From contig NZ_CP150484.1 in NCBI RefSeq assembly GCF_037997115.1, positions 2,250,951-2,314,595 on the forward strand: a DNA stretch of 63,645 bases, written 5' to 3'. Source of the DNA: Amycolatopsis coloradensis. GTDB taxonomy: Bacteria > Actinomycetota > Actinomycetes > Mycobacteriales > Pseudonocardiaceae. Of this stretch, positions 50,016 to 57,974 are shown in pieces (position 1 is the stretch's first letter; each line of letters starts with the position of its first letter). A program made the translations under genes and the position numbers. The notes under the pieces are model-generated. The model was not told the DNA's origin and made no database searches. It was given only the letters and a program-made list of their open reading frames with translations.

Positions 50016-50274
50016 GAGTCTCCCTATCCGCTGTCCCTCGGCGCCAAACACGTACGGGAGCATGCCCGTCTCCCCCGGAAGGCTACAAGCCGTCACAGCC
50101 AGTCACGAACACAGAGTAGTACTAGCTGCCGGTCGTCAGGAGGGCGGCACGCATTTTGGGTCGCCTCCCCTCGCAAGAGTCGTCGCGCTCAGGGTACGGT
50201 TCCCGTGACGATCGCCCCCGCAACACTCGGGCGATTTGACGGTGACCAGATGATCTCTCGGGTAGGATTTTCGC
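50016..50274. promoter_or_regulatory. Divergent promoter region of the defence island
   Basis: About 260 bp separate the two operons. On plus, TAGGAT at 50263-50268 lies exactly 6 nt before ATG 50275, so the methyltransferase mRNA is probably leaderless; a TTGACG at 50236 is too far away (21 bp) to be its ideal -35. On minus, GGGAGA precedes GTG 50015; no clear -10 is visible. Shared control of methylation and restriction genes would be expected here. Confidence 0.5.
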
Positions 50275-51621
50275 ATGGCTGACCAGCGGAAAGGATCGCG
50301 GGTGGAACGAACCTCGGTGGAGCTTTTCGCCGGCGGCGGCGGCTTGGCGATGGCTGTCAGCAACGCTGGCTTCCGTCCGCTTCTGCTCAATGAGTTTGCC
50401 AAACATGCCTGTCGGACGCTTGCGATCAACTTGGCTGATCCTGTTCCAGATGGTGTGTTGCCAACCATACCTGCCCCGGGTCAGCGCCCCCCGTTAGTGA
50501 GTGGCGACATTCAGTCGCTTGACATGTCCTATCTCGCCGAAGCGGAAGTCGACCTCCTGGCGGGTGGTCCCCCGTGTCAGCCCTTCAGTCTGGGCGGTAT
50601 CGCAAAGGGTGACGAGGACAAGCGCAACATGTTCCCGGAGATGTTTCGGGCTATCCGGGAGATCCAGCCTAAGGCGATCATCTGCGAGAATGTCCGGGGG
50701 TTGCTGCGCCCCTCCTTCGCGCCGTACTTCCGCTACATTCTCAACGAGTTGGCCCTTCCGTTTGAGAAACGGGATCCGGATTCGACCTGGCAGGAACATA
50801 ACGCATTACTGATCAAACGGCTGGCAGAGACGCAAGACGACCCGCGTAAACGGTACGTAGTGAGGCCATTCCCGGTCAATGCGGCCGACTACGGGGTGCC
50901 GCAGATCCGACACCGGGTTATCATCGTCGCCTTCCGATCGGATCTCGATGTGGACATCGACGCGTTCGCAGCTTCGGTACGACCCGAGTACTCGGAGGCG
51001 GCGTTGCACCGCTCGATGCTCGACGATGACGAGGGCAACCCCGGTTCCTATTGGGTGCGGCACCCAGATGTACCCCCGCACGTGCGTGACAGGGTAGTCG
51101 CGCGCTTGCCCACATCCCCACTACTCGATGATGGACGCAAACCGTGGCGAACGCTTCGCGACGCGCTTTCGGGGTATCAGGGGCCGGGCAAGGAGAACCT
51201 TCCTCCTGTGCCCGACATCCCTGATGAGTGGCTTGACCGGGTCGATCGAAAGCCGAACGGGTTCACCCATCACGTAGGATGGCCAGACGCCCGGATCTAT
51301 GACGGCCATACCCCTAACGAACGTGACCGCCCGGCGAAGACCGTAAAGGCGGGTGTGCACGGCGTTCCCGGCGGGGAGTCAGTAATGCTCCGAGATGACC
51401 GAGTCAAAGATCCCACCGCCCCTGGCGGATGGCGCTACAAGCACCGGTACATGACTGTGCGGGAGGCGGCGCGAGTGATGTCGTTCCCGGATCAATGGGA
51501 GGCAAGCGGCCCGCGGGGCGAGCAGATGCGTCAGCTTGGAAACGCGGTTCCTGTGCTGCTCGGGGAGGTCTTCGCTCGGGCCGTCGCTACCGCGCTGGAG
51601 AAGGCGGAGAACCAGGAATGA
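50275..51621 (+). CDS. DNA cytosine-5 methyltransferase
   Basis: 448 residues with all key C5-MTase motifs: I (ELFAGGGGLAMAV), IV (GGPPCQPFS with the catalytic C101), VI (ENVRG), VIII (QIRHRVIIV) and X (RQLGNAVPVLLGEVFA). The target-recognition region lies between VIII and X (about residues 235-385); its recognition sequence cannot be read from the protein. It methylates cytosine in host DNA and so protects it from the nuclease genes nearby. The stop overlaps the Vsr start (ATGA). It carries one in-frame TTA codon (50806-50808). Confidence 0.95.
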   Translation: MADQRKGSRVERTSVELFAGGGGLAMAVSNAGFRPLLLNEFAKHACRTLAINLADPVPDGVLPTIPAPGQRPPLVSGDIQSLDMSYLAEAEVDLLAGGPPCQPFSLGGIAKGDEDKRNMFPEMFRAIREIQPKAIICENVRGLLRPSFAPYFRYILNELALPFEKRDPDSTWQEHNALLIKRLAETQDDPRKRYVVRPFPVNAADYGVPQIRHRVIIVAFRSDLDVDIDAFAASVRPEYSEAALHRSMLDDDEGNPGSYWVRHPDVPPHVRDRVVARLPTSPLLDDGRKPWRTLRDALSGYQGPGKENLPPVPDIPDEWLDRVDRKPNGFTHHVGWPDARIYDGHTPNERDRPAKTVKAGVHGVPGGESVMLRDDRVKDPTAPGGWRYKHRYMTVREAARVMSFPDQWEASGPRGEQMRQLGNAVPVLLGEVFARAVATALEKAENQE

Positions 51622-52388
51622 TCGGTCAGCCTCGTGCTTCGGCCCGAGGCTCTCGCTGGCCTGCGGAACGCGCCTGGCGACTGGTTGGCGCTAGGAAGCG
51701 AGCGGCGTCTGAGCAAGATAAGGCGGCAGGCGGGCGGGCCTGCCGGGTAGTAGATCATGGGAACGGGCGGACGAGCCTTGCTTCGGTGCGGCTACGGCCA
51801 ACGGCGAATGGTCAGGTCGTAGCCTCGTTGCGGTGGACGGACGGGCGGCGGTCATATACGCGTGGCCTCGGAGTGGTTACCGCCAATACGCGTGCTGGCA
51901 ATTTGGCCCAGGCGTGGAGTCGTGCTCGGGATAAGGGCCTGCCGAAGGTCTCCGATGACTCATGGGCCACTTCTCGAGCTGCGCGCCACGTCATGCGTGC
52001 GAATCAGGGGCGTGACACCAAGCCTGAGCTGCTACTGCGTTCCCGTCTATACCAGCGCGGACTTCGCTACCGAGTATCCGCCCGTCCGCTGCCGACGCTG
52101 CGCAGGACAGCGGACATCGTATTCCCCCGGGCGAAAGTTGCAGTGTTCGTGGATGGCTGCTTCTGGCATGGTTGCCCAGAGCACCACCGGCCGTCTCGGT
52201 CCAATGCGACGTTTTGGCGCGACAAGATCGAAGGGAACCGCGCGAGAGATCGGGAGACCAATACTGTGTTGCGCTCGGAAGGCTGGGCCGTGGTACGGGT
52301 ATGGGAACATGTCGAAGCAGCTGAGGCCGTAGACCTGGTGTTGGCGGCGTTGGCTGAGCGAGGCGTGGCTCCGCGAGAGTCACCGTGA
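51618..52388 (+). CDS. Vsr mismatch endonuclease with N-terminal extension
   Basis: 257 residues from ATG 51618, coupled to the methyltransferase by a 4-bp overlap. Residues 116-245 are a canonical Vsr domain: RANQGRDTKPELLLRSRLYQ, ADIVFPRAKVAVFVDGCFWH and KIEGNRARDRETN. Vsr cuts beside T:G mismatches that arise when 5-methylcytosine deaminates, so it repairs damage made by the partner methylase. Residues 1-112 are extra: a basic Gly/Arg-rich start and a small beta-alpha module (ASLRWTDGRRSYTRGLGVVT, then NLAQAWSRARDKGL) that looks like a DNA-binding arm. Most Vsr proteins are about 140-150 residues long, so this is a fusion. Confidence 0.88.
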   Translation: MIGQPRASARGSRWPAERAWRLVGARKRAASEQDKAAGGRACRVVDHGNGRTSLASVRLRPTANGQVVASLRWTDGRRSYTRGLGVVTANTRAGNLAQAWSRARDKGLPKVSDDSWATSRAARHVMRANQGRDTKPELLLRSRLYQRGLRYRVSARPLPTLRRTADIVFPRAKVAVFVDGCFWHGCPEHHRPSRSNATFWRDKIEGNRARDRETNTVLRSEGWAVVRVWEHVEAAEAVDLVLAALAERGVAPRESP

Positions 52389-52405
52389 TGTGAAAGGGTG
52401 CCGTC

Positions 52406-53860
52406 GTGGGGGATGACTCGCCGAATCCGCCTACCGCTCGCCTCTTCAAAGGATTTGAGGCGTATCAGTCACCGACGGATGCGGATTACTCTGCTGTCCT
52501 GAAAACGGGATTGGTGGTTCTCGACACAAACGTGCTATTAAACCTCTACCGGTTCACCAAAGAGGCTCGAGGTGATCTTCTCAGGGTTTTCGAACGGCTT
52601 GGCGACTCGATGTGGGTGCCGCACCAAGCGGCACATGAGTTTTTCCGCAACCGCGAACAAACAATCTTAACCCGACACAACGTCCATGCGGCTGCTGTTA
52701 AAGATCTTGAGAAGCCGGTGCAGGCGGTGCGTGATGTCATGTCGCGTTGGATGAAGGCTGTCGGCCTTCCGCAGTCCCGCCGTCATGAGCTTCTTTCGAC
52801 TCTCGATGAGGCTTACAGTAAGATTAGGGAATTTATCACCGAGGACCGTGACGATTCGCTGCAGGGCGCTCGAGATACCAACACGGATCCGATCCTCGCC
52901 ATGCTTCTGCGGCTGCTCGATGGGCGTATCGGTCCGGCGTTCTCGCAGGAGGCTATGGCCAAGGCTCTCAAGGAGGCGGAGCGGAGAAATCAGACGCGAA
53001 CACCGCCCGGATACCAGGATAGAGAAAAGGATGACAATCGTAGTGCGGGCGACTATCTGGTATGGGAGCAGACGCTTTTCGAAGCGGAGCGTCGAAAAGT
53101 AGACGTCCTGTTCGTGACCGGTGACGTGAAGGAAGACTGGTGGCGACGCGTGCAGAACTTGCCCGTAGGACCCCGAGTGGAACTGGTGGACGAACTACGA
53201 GACCGCACCGGTAGGCGACTGTTGATGGCGCAACCGCAGGATTTGCTTCGAATCGCGGGAAACTTGCTAGACATCGTAGTTCGTCCTAGTTCGGTGGAGG
53301 AGATACAGGATTCGGGCCGAGTGGAAGCGGGGGCCACGAGCACACGTCAAGACCGGATTCGACTGTATCTTGAGAGTGCGCTCGGTACGGGCCTGCCAGC
53401 AGGCATGGTGCTCAATTCTCGTGGCGCGAACGAACTCTCGGGATGGGACATCGTGATCGACGGGTCGCATCGCCAACGGGTGCTGATTTGGTTCTACGAT
53501 CCGTTACGACCGTTCAACGACATCGCCACTGATTCAGTGCGCTCGACAGCGACCGCCATGGTTAGAGGCGCGAGGCGTCGGTTTCTTGGTGAGGAATCGT
53601 GGTTGGTGTGCGTCGCGGACCTCACCACTTTGGCCAGGCGGATGGATGTAGAGCGCCGAGAACCATGGGAAAACAATCCTGAAAAGAACTCCGCTTCGGC
53701 GCGTGCGGCTGCGGAGTTTGCGCCATATCTGCGCAACCTCAAGGAGGCTGGATTTGATCACGTGGATCACGTTATTGATACCGAAACAGATAACCTGGCG
53801 AGACTGGATTCCGTCGCGGACAAGGTGCGGGAATATCTCGCAAGGTCGGCTCGACCATGA
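52406..53860 (+). CDS. PIN-like domain protein (PIN_8 type)
   Basis: 484 residues from GTG 52406, 17 bp after the Vsr gene. Residues 35-270 have the acidic pattern of PIN-like nucleases: LVVLDTNVLLNLYRF, DTNTDPI, YLVWEQTLFEAERRKVDVLFVTGDVKEDWW. The C-terminal 190 residues contain an alpha/beta region (GWDIVIDGSHRQRVLIWFYDP) that I do not recognise. PIN domains cleave RNA or DNA with Mg2+; large PIN_8 proteins occur in defence islands and may be abortive effectors. Two TTA codons lie near the start (52538-52540, 52667-52669), so translation may depend on the rare leucyl tRNA. Confidence 0.82.
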   Translation: MGDDSPNPPTARLFKGFEAYQSPTDADYSAVLKTGLVVLDTNVLLNLYRFTKEARGDLLRVFERLGDSMWVPHQAAHEFFRNREQTILTRHNVHAAAVKDLEKPVQAVRDVMSRWMKAVGLPQSRRHELLSTLDEAYSKIREFITEDRDDSLQGARDTNTDPILAMLLRLLDGRIGPAFSQEAMAKALKEAERRNQTRTPPGYQDREKDDNRSAGDYLVWEQTLFEAERRKVDVLFVTGDVKEDWWRRVQNLPVGPRVELVDELRDRTGRRLLMAQPQDLLRIAGNLLDIVVRPSSVEEIQDSGRVEAGATSTRQDRIRLYLESALGTGLPAGMVLNSRGANELSGWDIVIDGSHRQRVLIWFYDPLRPFNDIATDSVRSTATAMVRGARRRFLGEESWLVCVADLTTLARRMDVERREPWENNPEKNSASARAAAEFAPYLRNLKEAGFDHVDHVIDTETDNLARLDSVADKVREYLARSARP

Positions 53861-53948
53861 TCAAGCGCACTGGTCGTTCACGTCGTTCGTCAGTCCCTGA
53901 GACCCATGATCTGGATAATGGTGTGGATAGTTTGCGAAGACTAGCCAG

Positions 53949-54518
53949 CTAATCCCCGAACACGCTGGCCAGAGCCTCCCGGATTAAGCCCGCCAGATCC
54001 GCCTCTCCGCCAGTCTCCGCCCACCGCAGCAGCGCGACATGTGCCGCGCCCAGGCACGCCATAGCCGTAGCCCGCACCTGAAACTCTTCGTCCGGCGAAG
54101 GAGAAGGGCCGCTGAGAGCGGCCACGATCGCATCAGCAGTCGCGTACTGGCTGTCCAGATGCCGCGCCCGCAGCGCCGGCACCGAGATCATCAGCCGTAG
54201 CCGCGTCAGCAGGAAAGCCTTCTCCTGCGAAGACCCCAAAGCGGCGGTCGACTCCAAGGCGCGGCCGATCCGCGCGGCCAGGGGAAGGGAAGGAGGCTGC
54301 GCAAGCACGGCGGAAGCGGTCACAGGGTCGTACTCGTCGTAGAGGACCAGGTCCTCCTTCGTCGGGAAGTGCCGGTAGACCGTCATCGCCGAGACGCCGG
54401 CGGCCGCGGCGACGTCGGCGACGGTGGTCGCGTCGTAGCCGACGTCGGTGAAGAGGCGGATCGCGTGCTCCTGCAGAAGAAGCCGGGTTTCGGCGCGCTG
54501 GCGGTCTCGGAGACTCAC
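53949..54518 (-). CDS. TetR family transcriptional regulator
   Basis: 189 residues from GTG 54518. N-terminal TetR helix-turn-helix (VADVAAAAGVSAMTVYRHFPTKEDL), variable ligand-binding C-terminus. GC-rich codon use shows that the core chromosome resumes here. It is divergent from an SDR gene, with a perfect palindrome between the two starts; this is the classic arrangement of a TetR repressor that controls itself and its neighbour. Confidence 0.92.
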   Translation of the reverse strand: MSLRDRQRAETRLLLQEHAIRLFTDVGYDATTVADVAAAAGVSAMTVYRHFPTKEDLVLYDEYDPVTASAVLAQPPSLPLAARIGRALESTAALGSSQEKAFLLTRLRLMISVPALRARHLDSQYATADAIVAALSGPSPSPDEEFQVRATAMACLGAAHVALLRWAETGGEADLAGLIREALASVFGD

Positions 54519-54537
54519 GTGGTAGACACTATCAAAG

Positions 54538-54552
54538 TGTTAGTCACTAACA
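54538..54552. promoter_or_regulatory. TetR operator candidate TGTTAGT-C-ACTAACA
   Basis: Perfect 7-bp arms around one central base, located between the divergent tetR and SDR starts. A second, overlapping repeat ACACT-N5-AGTGT (54526-54540) abuts it, so two dimers may bind side by side. On minus, TAGTGT just upstream of the tetR start could be a leaderless -10. Confidence 0.65.
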
Positions 54553-54565
54553 TCTGGGGTGGACG

Positions 54566-55234
54566 ATGAAGACGGCATTGGTGACCGGGGCGTCGCGGGG
54601 GATCGGGGCGGCGATCGCGCGGAGGCTCGAGAAGGACGGCATACGAACCATCAAACTGTCGAGTGAGCAGGCCGACTTGTCGACCATGGCGGGAGTCGAC
54701 AAAGCCATCGAGGGCATCGACAGCCTGGACATCCTGGTCAACAACGCGGCCGCCCAGCCGGCGGGCCCGATCGAGACGGACACGCCCGAAAGCTTCGACC
54801 GCCTGATGGCGGTGAACGTGAAAGCGCCGTACTTCCTCATCCAGCGAGCACCGCTGAACGACGGCGGCCGCATCGTCAACGTCTCGTCGGTCGCGACCAG
54901 GATGGCCAACCCCGACCAGACGTCCTTCGCGATGACCAAGGGCGCGCTCGAGACGATGAGCCGCACCCTCGCCCACCAGCTCGGACCGCGCGGGATCACG
55001 GTCAACGTCGTCGCGCCGGGCGCCACCAGGACCGCGGACAATGGCGAGATCTTCACGCCGGAGCTGGAGGCCGCCATCAAAACCCTCACCGCGCACCGGA
55101 GGCTCGGTACAGCGGAGGACATAGCGGACGTCGTCGCCTTCCTCGCCTCCGACGACGCCCGGTGGGTGACCGGGCAGGTCCTCGACGCGAGCGGTGGGTT
55201 GTTCCTCGGTCCTCCGGCCCAAGGGGTTCAATAG
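54566..55234 (+). CDS. SDR family protein with Phe in place of the catalytic Tyr
   Basis: 222 residues, short for a classical SDR (about 245). Cofactor motif TGASRGIG, NNAA and the Ser in VNVSSVATR are present, and PGATRT and DASGG are typical. The YxxxK motif reads F121-A-M-T-K125: codon 54926-54928 is TTC. The loop between beta-2 and beta-3 (after DGIRT) is about 20 residues shorter than usual. It may be inactive as an oxidoreductase or use another residue. It is probably repressed by the divergent TetR and ends 4 bp before the SWIM gene. Confidence 0.85.
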   Translation: MKTALVTGASRGIGAAIARRLEKDGIRTIKLSSEQADLSTMAGVDKAIEGIDSLDILVNNAAAQPAGPIETDTPESFDRLMAVNVKAPYFLIQRAPLNDGGRIVNVSSVATRMANPDQTSFAMTKGALETMSRTLAHQLGPRGITVNVVAPGATRTADNGEIFTPELEAAIKTLTAHRRLGTAEDIADVVAFLASDDARWVTGQVLDASGGLFLGPPAQGVQ

Positions 55235-55238
55235 GGCG

Positions 55239-56132
55239 GTGACGTGGTTCAGCGAGGACGAACTCCGCAGGCAGGCCGGTGACGTCTCTTTCGCGCGCGG
55301 CTCCAAGTACCTGGAGTCGGTCGAGACGCTGGACGACGTCGCGGGCGGGGTCACGGCGGTGGTCAGCGGCACCGACCGGTACACGGTCCGGTTGCGCAAC
55401 GTCGACGGCGAGCTGGTCGGCGAGTGCACCTGCCCGCACGCGGCGGACGGCTTCTTCTGCAAGCACTGCGTGGCCGTCGGGTTGCTGGTCCTCGAGGGCG
55501 TGGCGGACGGCGGCGCGGCCGACATCCGCGGGTACGTCGAGACCCTGGACCGCGCCGAGCTGATCGAGTTGCTCGTCGGGCACGCGAACGAGGACCCGGC
55601 CCTGTTCCGCAAACTCTCGCTCAAGGCGGGCCGCGGCGACCTCGACGCGTTGCGGCGTCACGTCGAGCGAACGTTGCGGTTGCGCGGTTTCGTCGGCTTC
55701 CAGGGCACGGTCGCGTACACCGAGAAGGTGCGCGAGGTGCTCGCCACCGCCAGGGAACTCATGGACGGGCCGCTGCTGTGCCGCATCATCGAGCTGGTGG
55801 TGGAGGCGCTGGACTTCGTCGAGGATTCGTTCGGCGCGCTCGGCGACGAGGCGCGGGGCGCGCTCGCGTTGTACGCGGAGGCCTGCGCGGACTCGCCGCC
55901 GGAGCCCAAGGAGCTCGCGGAGTGGCTGCTGCGGCTGGACCTCGACGGCTCTGGCCGGGTCGACGTGAACATCGCGGACTTCACCGCGGGCCTCGGTTTC
56001 GAGGGGCTCGCGGTGTTCCGCGCCGGTGTCGAGGAGCGGTGGAGGCTCGACGACGGAGAAGACCCGTACCGCAGCCGCAAACTCCAGCGGCTGCGCGAAG
56101 GGTTCGCCGCGATGCGGAACTGGAAAGCCTAG
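55239..56132 (+). CDS. SWIM zinc-finger protein
   Basis: 297 residues from GTG 55239. The SWIM motif is complete: C63-x-C65-x8-C74-x-H76 in GECTCPHAADGFFCKHC. N-terminal SFARGSKYLESVETL is typical of these proteins. The remaining 200 residues are helical and unassigned. SWIM fingers bind DNA or protein; in bacteria they often occur in helicase-associated or standalone proteins of unknown role. It lies 4 bp downstream of the SDR gene, so it may be in its operon. Its 3' end overlaps the convergent Sel1-repeat gene by 4 bp. Confidence 0.85.
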   Translation: MTWFSEDELRRQAGDVSFARGSKYLESVETLDDVAGGVTAVVSGTDRYTVRLRNVDGELVGECTCPHAADGFFCKHCVAVGLLVLEGVADGGAADIRGYVETLDRAELIELLVGHANEDPALFRKLSLKAGRGDLDALRRHVERTLRLRGFVGFQGTVAYTEKVREVLATARELMDGPLLCRIIELVVEALDFVEDSFGALGDEARGALALYAEACADSPPEPKELAEWLLRLDLDGSGRVDVNIADFTAGLGFEGLAVFRAGVEERWRLDDGEDPYRSRKLQRLREGFAAMRNWKA

Positions 56133-57121
56133 AACCGCTGACGGTTGCGGTACAGCTCCTCCAGATGCCGTCGCCCCGCCTGGTCGCCGGTGTCGGCGGC
56201 CGCGCGGAACCAGTGCTCGGCCTCCTGGAAGTTCCCGTGGTCGGCGGCGAGCGTGCCGAGGTTGGTGTACGCGGGGACACTGCCGAGCTCCGCGGCCTTC
56301 CGGTACCAGGCGGTGGCCTCGCCGGGATCGTTCCGGTCGTTGGCCAGCACGCCCAGGTTCGTCATCGCCGCGGCGTCGCCCCGTTTGGCGGCCTTGAGAT
56401 ACCAGCGTTCGGCGGCGTCGAGTTCGCCTCGGCGGTGCAGCACCAGGCCGAGGCGGACGGCGGCGTCGGGGGCGCCGGCGGCCGCGGCGGCGTGGTAGCA
56501 GCTTTCGGCGCGCGTGAGGTCGCCCCGTTGCTGGGCCTGGTGGCCGAGTTTGATCAGCGACGTCGCGTCGGCTTCTTCGCCCGCCTTGCGCCACCAGGGA
56601 TCCGCTTCGGAGGTCCGGCCGGTGTCGCAGAGCACGGCGCCCAGCGTGATCATTCCTTCGACGTTGCCCGCCTCCGCGGCGTCGCTGGCCCAGTACTCGG
56701 CTTCCTGGAGTTCGCCACGCCGGTGCAGTGACCGCGCCAAATCCGCCATCGCCTCGACCCGGCCCTCGCCGGCGGCACGCCGCCACCAGTCCTCGGCGGC
56801 GTCCGAATCCCCTCGTCGCGCGCAGAGATTTCCCAGATGCGACATGGCATGCGAATCACCGGCCGTCGCCGCTTCCCGATACCAGCGTTCGGCCTGCTCC
56901 GGCACGCCGCGTTCGTTCAGGAGGTGCGCCAGGTTGCCCATCGCGACCCTGTCCCCGCCCTCGGCGGCCTTGCGGAACCACGCCTCGGCCTCGTCGAGAT
57001 CGCCGCGCTCCAGCGCGGTGGATCCCATACGTGCCATGGCGATCACGTGTCCGCGTTCCGCGGCCTTCCGGTTCAGATAGTCGTCGATCCGGGTGTTCCA
57101 TTTACGTTTTCCGTCGCCCAC
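56129..57121 (-). CDS. Sel1/TPR repeat protein
   Basis: 330 residues from GTG 57121, which follows GGAAGGAG; a longer frame upstream is not supported. The whole protein consists of about eight to nine 36-residue Sel1-like repeats of the pattern A-E-x-W-[YF]-R-K-A-A-E-x-G-[DN]-x-x-A-M-x-N-L-G. Such solenoids are protein-binding scaffolds. There is no signal peptide, so it should be cytoplasmic. The partner is unknown. Confidence 0.88.
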   Translation of the reverse strand: MGDGKRKWNTRIDDYLNRKAAERGHVIAMARMGSTALERGDLDEAEAWFRKAAEGGDRVAMGNLAHLLNERGVPEQAERWYREAATAGDSHAMSHLGNLCARRGDSDAAEDWWRRAAGEGRVEAMADLARSLHRRGELQEAEYWASDAAEAGNVEGMITLGAVLCDTGRTSEADPWWRKAGEEADATSLIKLGHQAQQRGDLTRAESCYHAAAAAGAPDAAVRLGLVLHRRGELDAAERWYLKAAKRGDAAAMTNLGVLANDRNDPGEATAWYRKAAELGSVPAYTNLGTLAADHGNFQEAEHWFRAAADTGDQAGRRHLEELYRNRQRF

Positions 57122-57277
57122 AAGCCCGCTCCTTCCGGCAGCGTCCCTGGGGTAGTCGCTGCTCAGGACCCGGATGTGACAACAACTACCGCGTGTCATC
57201 GCCGTGTCGCACCCGGTTTCCCCGCCCGCCGCGGCGATACTTGGCGCTCCCCAACCCCCGTCGAGAGGAACCGCGCG

Positions 57278-57946
57278 GTGGCTACGCGTACCAGCCAGAT
57301 GACCACGGCACAGCGGCTGCTCCTGCTGATCACCCTCGCCGCCGTCGTACTCGCGGTCTTCTGGTTCGTGAGCGGCAAGGGCGACGCGCTGCAGCCGAAG
57401 CCCGCCAACCCCGCGAGCGCCGCCGACGCGCGCAAGCAGCTGGACGAGCTCACCGTCGCGCCGCGCGGTTCGATGGACGGCTACGACCGCAAGAAGTACC
57501 CGCACTGGGACAACCAAGGGAACAACTGCAACACCCGCGAGTTCGTGCTCAAGCGTGACGGCAAGGACGTCAAGGCCGGTTCCGACTGCGCCCCGACCTC
57601 CGGCAGCTGGACGAGCATCTACGACGGCGAGACCTGGACGAAGCCGACCGACGTCGACATCGACCACATGGTCCCGCTCGCGCAGAGCTGGGTCAGCGGC
57701 GCGAAGTCGTGGACCGACGAGAAACGGCGCCAGTTCGCGAACGACCTGACCCGCCCGCAGCTGTTCGCCGTCACCGACAACGTCAACCAGGAGAAGAGCG
57801 ACAAGGCGCCGGACCAGTGGAAGCCGCCGCTCGTCTCGTTCTGGTGCACCTACGCCACCGACTGGATCACCGTGAAGCACTACTACGGCCTCACGATCAC
57901 CACCGCCGAGAAGAGCGCCCTCAGCGACATGCTCGGTCGTTGCTGA
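57278..57946 (+). CDS. Secreted HNH-type nuclease (GmrSD/DUF1524 family)
   Basis: 222 residues from GTG 57278 (GAGAGGAA 7 nt upstream). One N-terminal hydrophobic segment (residues 14-32) acts as signal or anchor. The DUF1524 HNH core is clear: DVDIDHMVPLAQSW (His of the metal finger) and NDLTRPQLFAVTDNVNQEKS; conserved Cys pairs suggest an extracytoplasmic enzyme. It likely degrades DNA outside the cell for nutrition or competition. Confidence 0.88.
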   Translation: MATRTSQMTTAQRLLLLITLAAVVLAVFWFVSGKGDALQPKPANPASAADARKQLDELTVAPRGSMDGYDRKKYPHWDNQGNNCNTREFVLKRDGKDVKAGSDCAPTSGSWTSIYDGETWTKPTDVDIDHMVPLAQSWVSGAKSWTDEKRRQFANDLTRPQLFAVTDNVNQEKSDKAPDQWKPPLVSFWCTYATDWITVKHYYGLTITTAEKSALSDMLGRC

Positions 57947-57974
57947 TCCGCCCGAATTCGGGTTGGCTGGGGCG

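Noticed and set aside
44686..54000. Attachment-site duplication of the tRNA-Arg 3' end
   Set aside because: I found no second copy of the T-arm or acceptor sequence near the right end of the island and no integrase gene.
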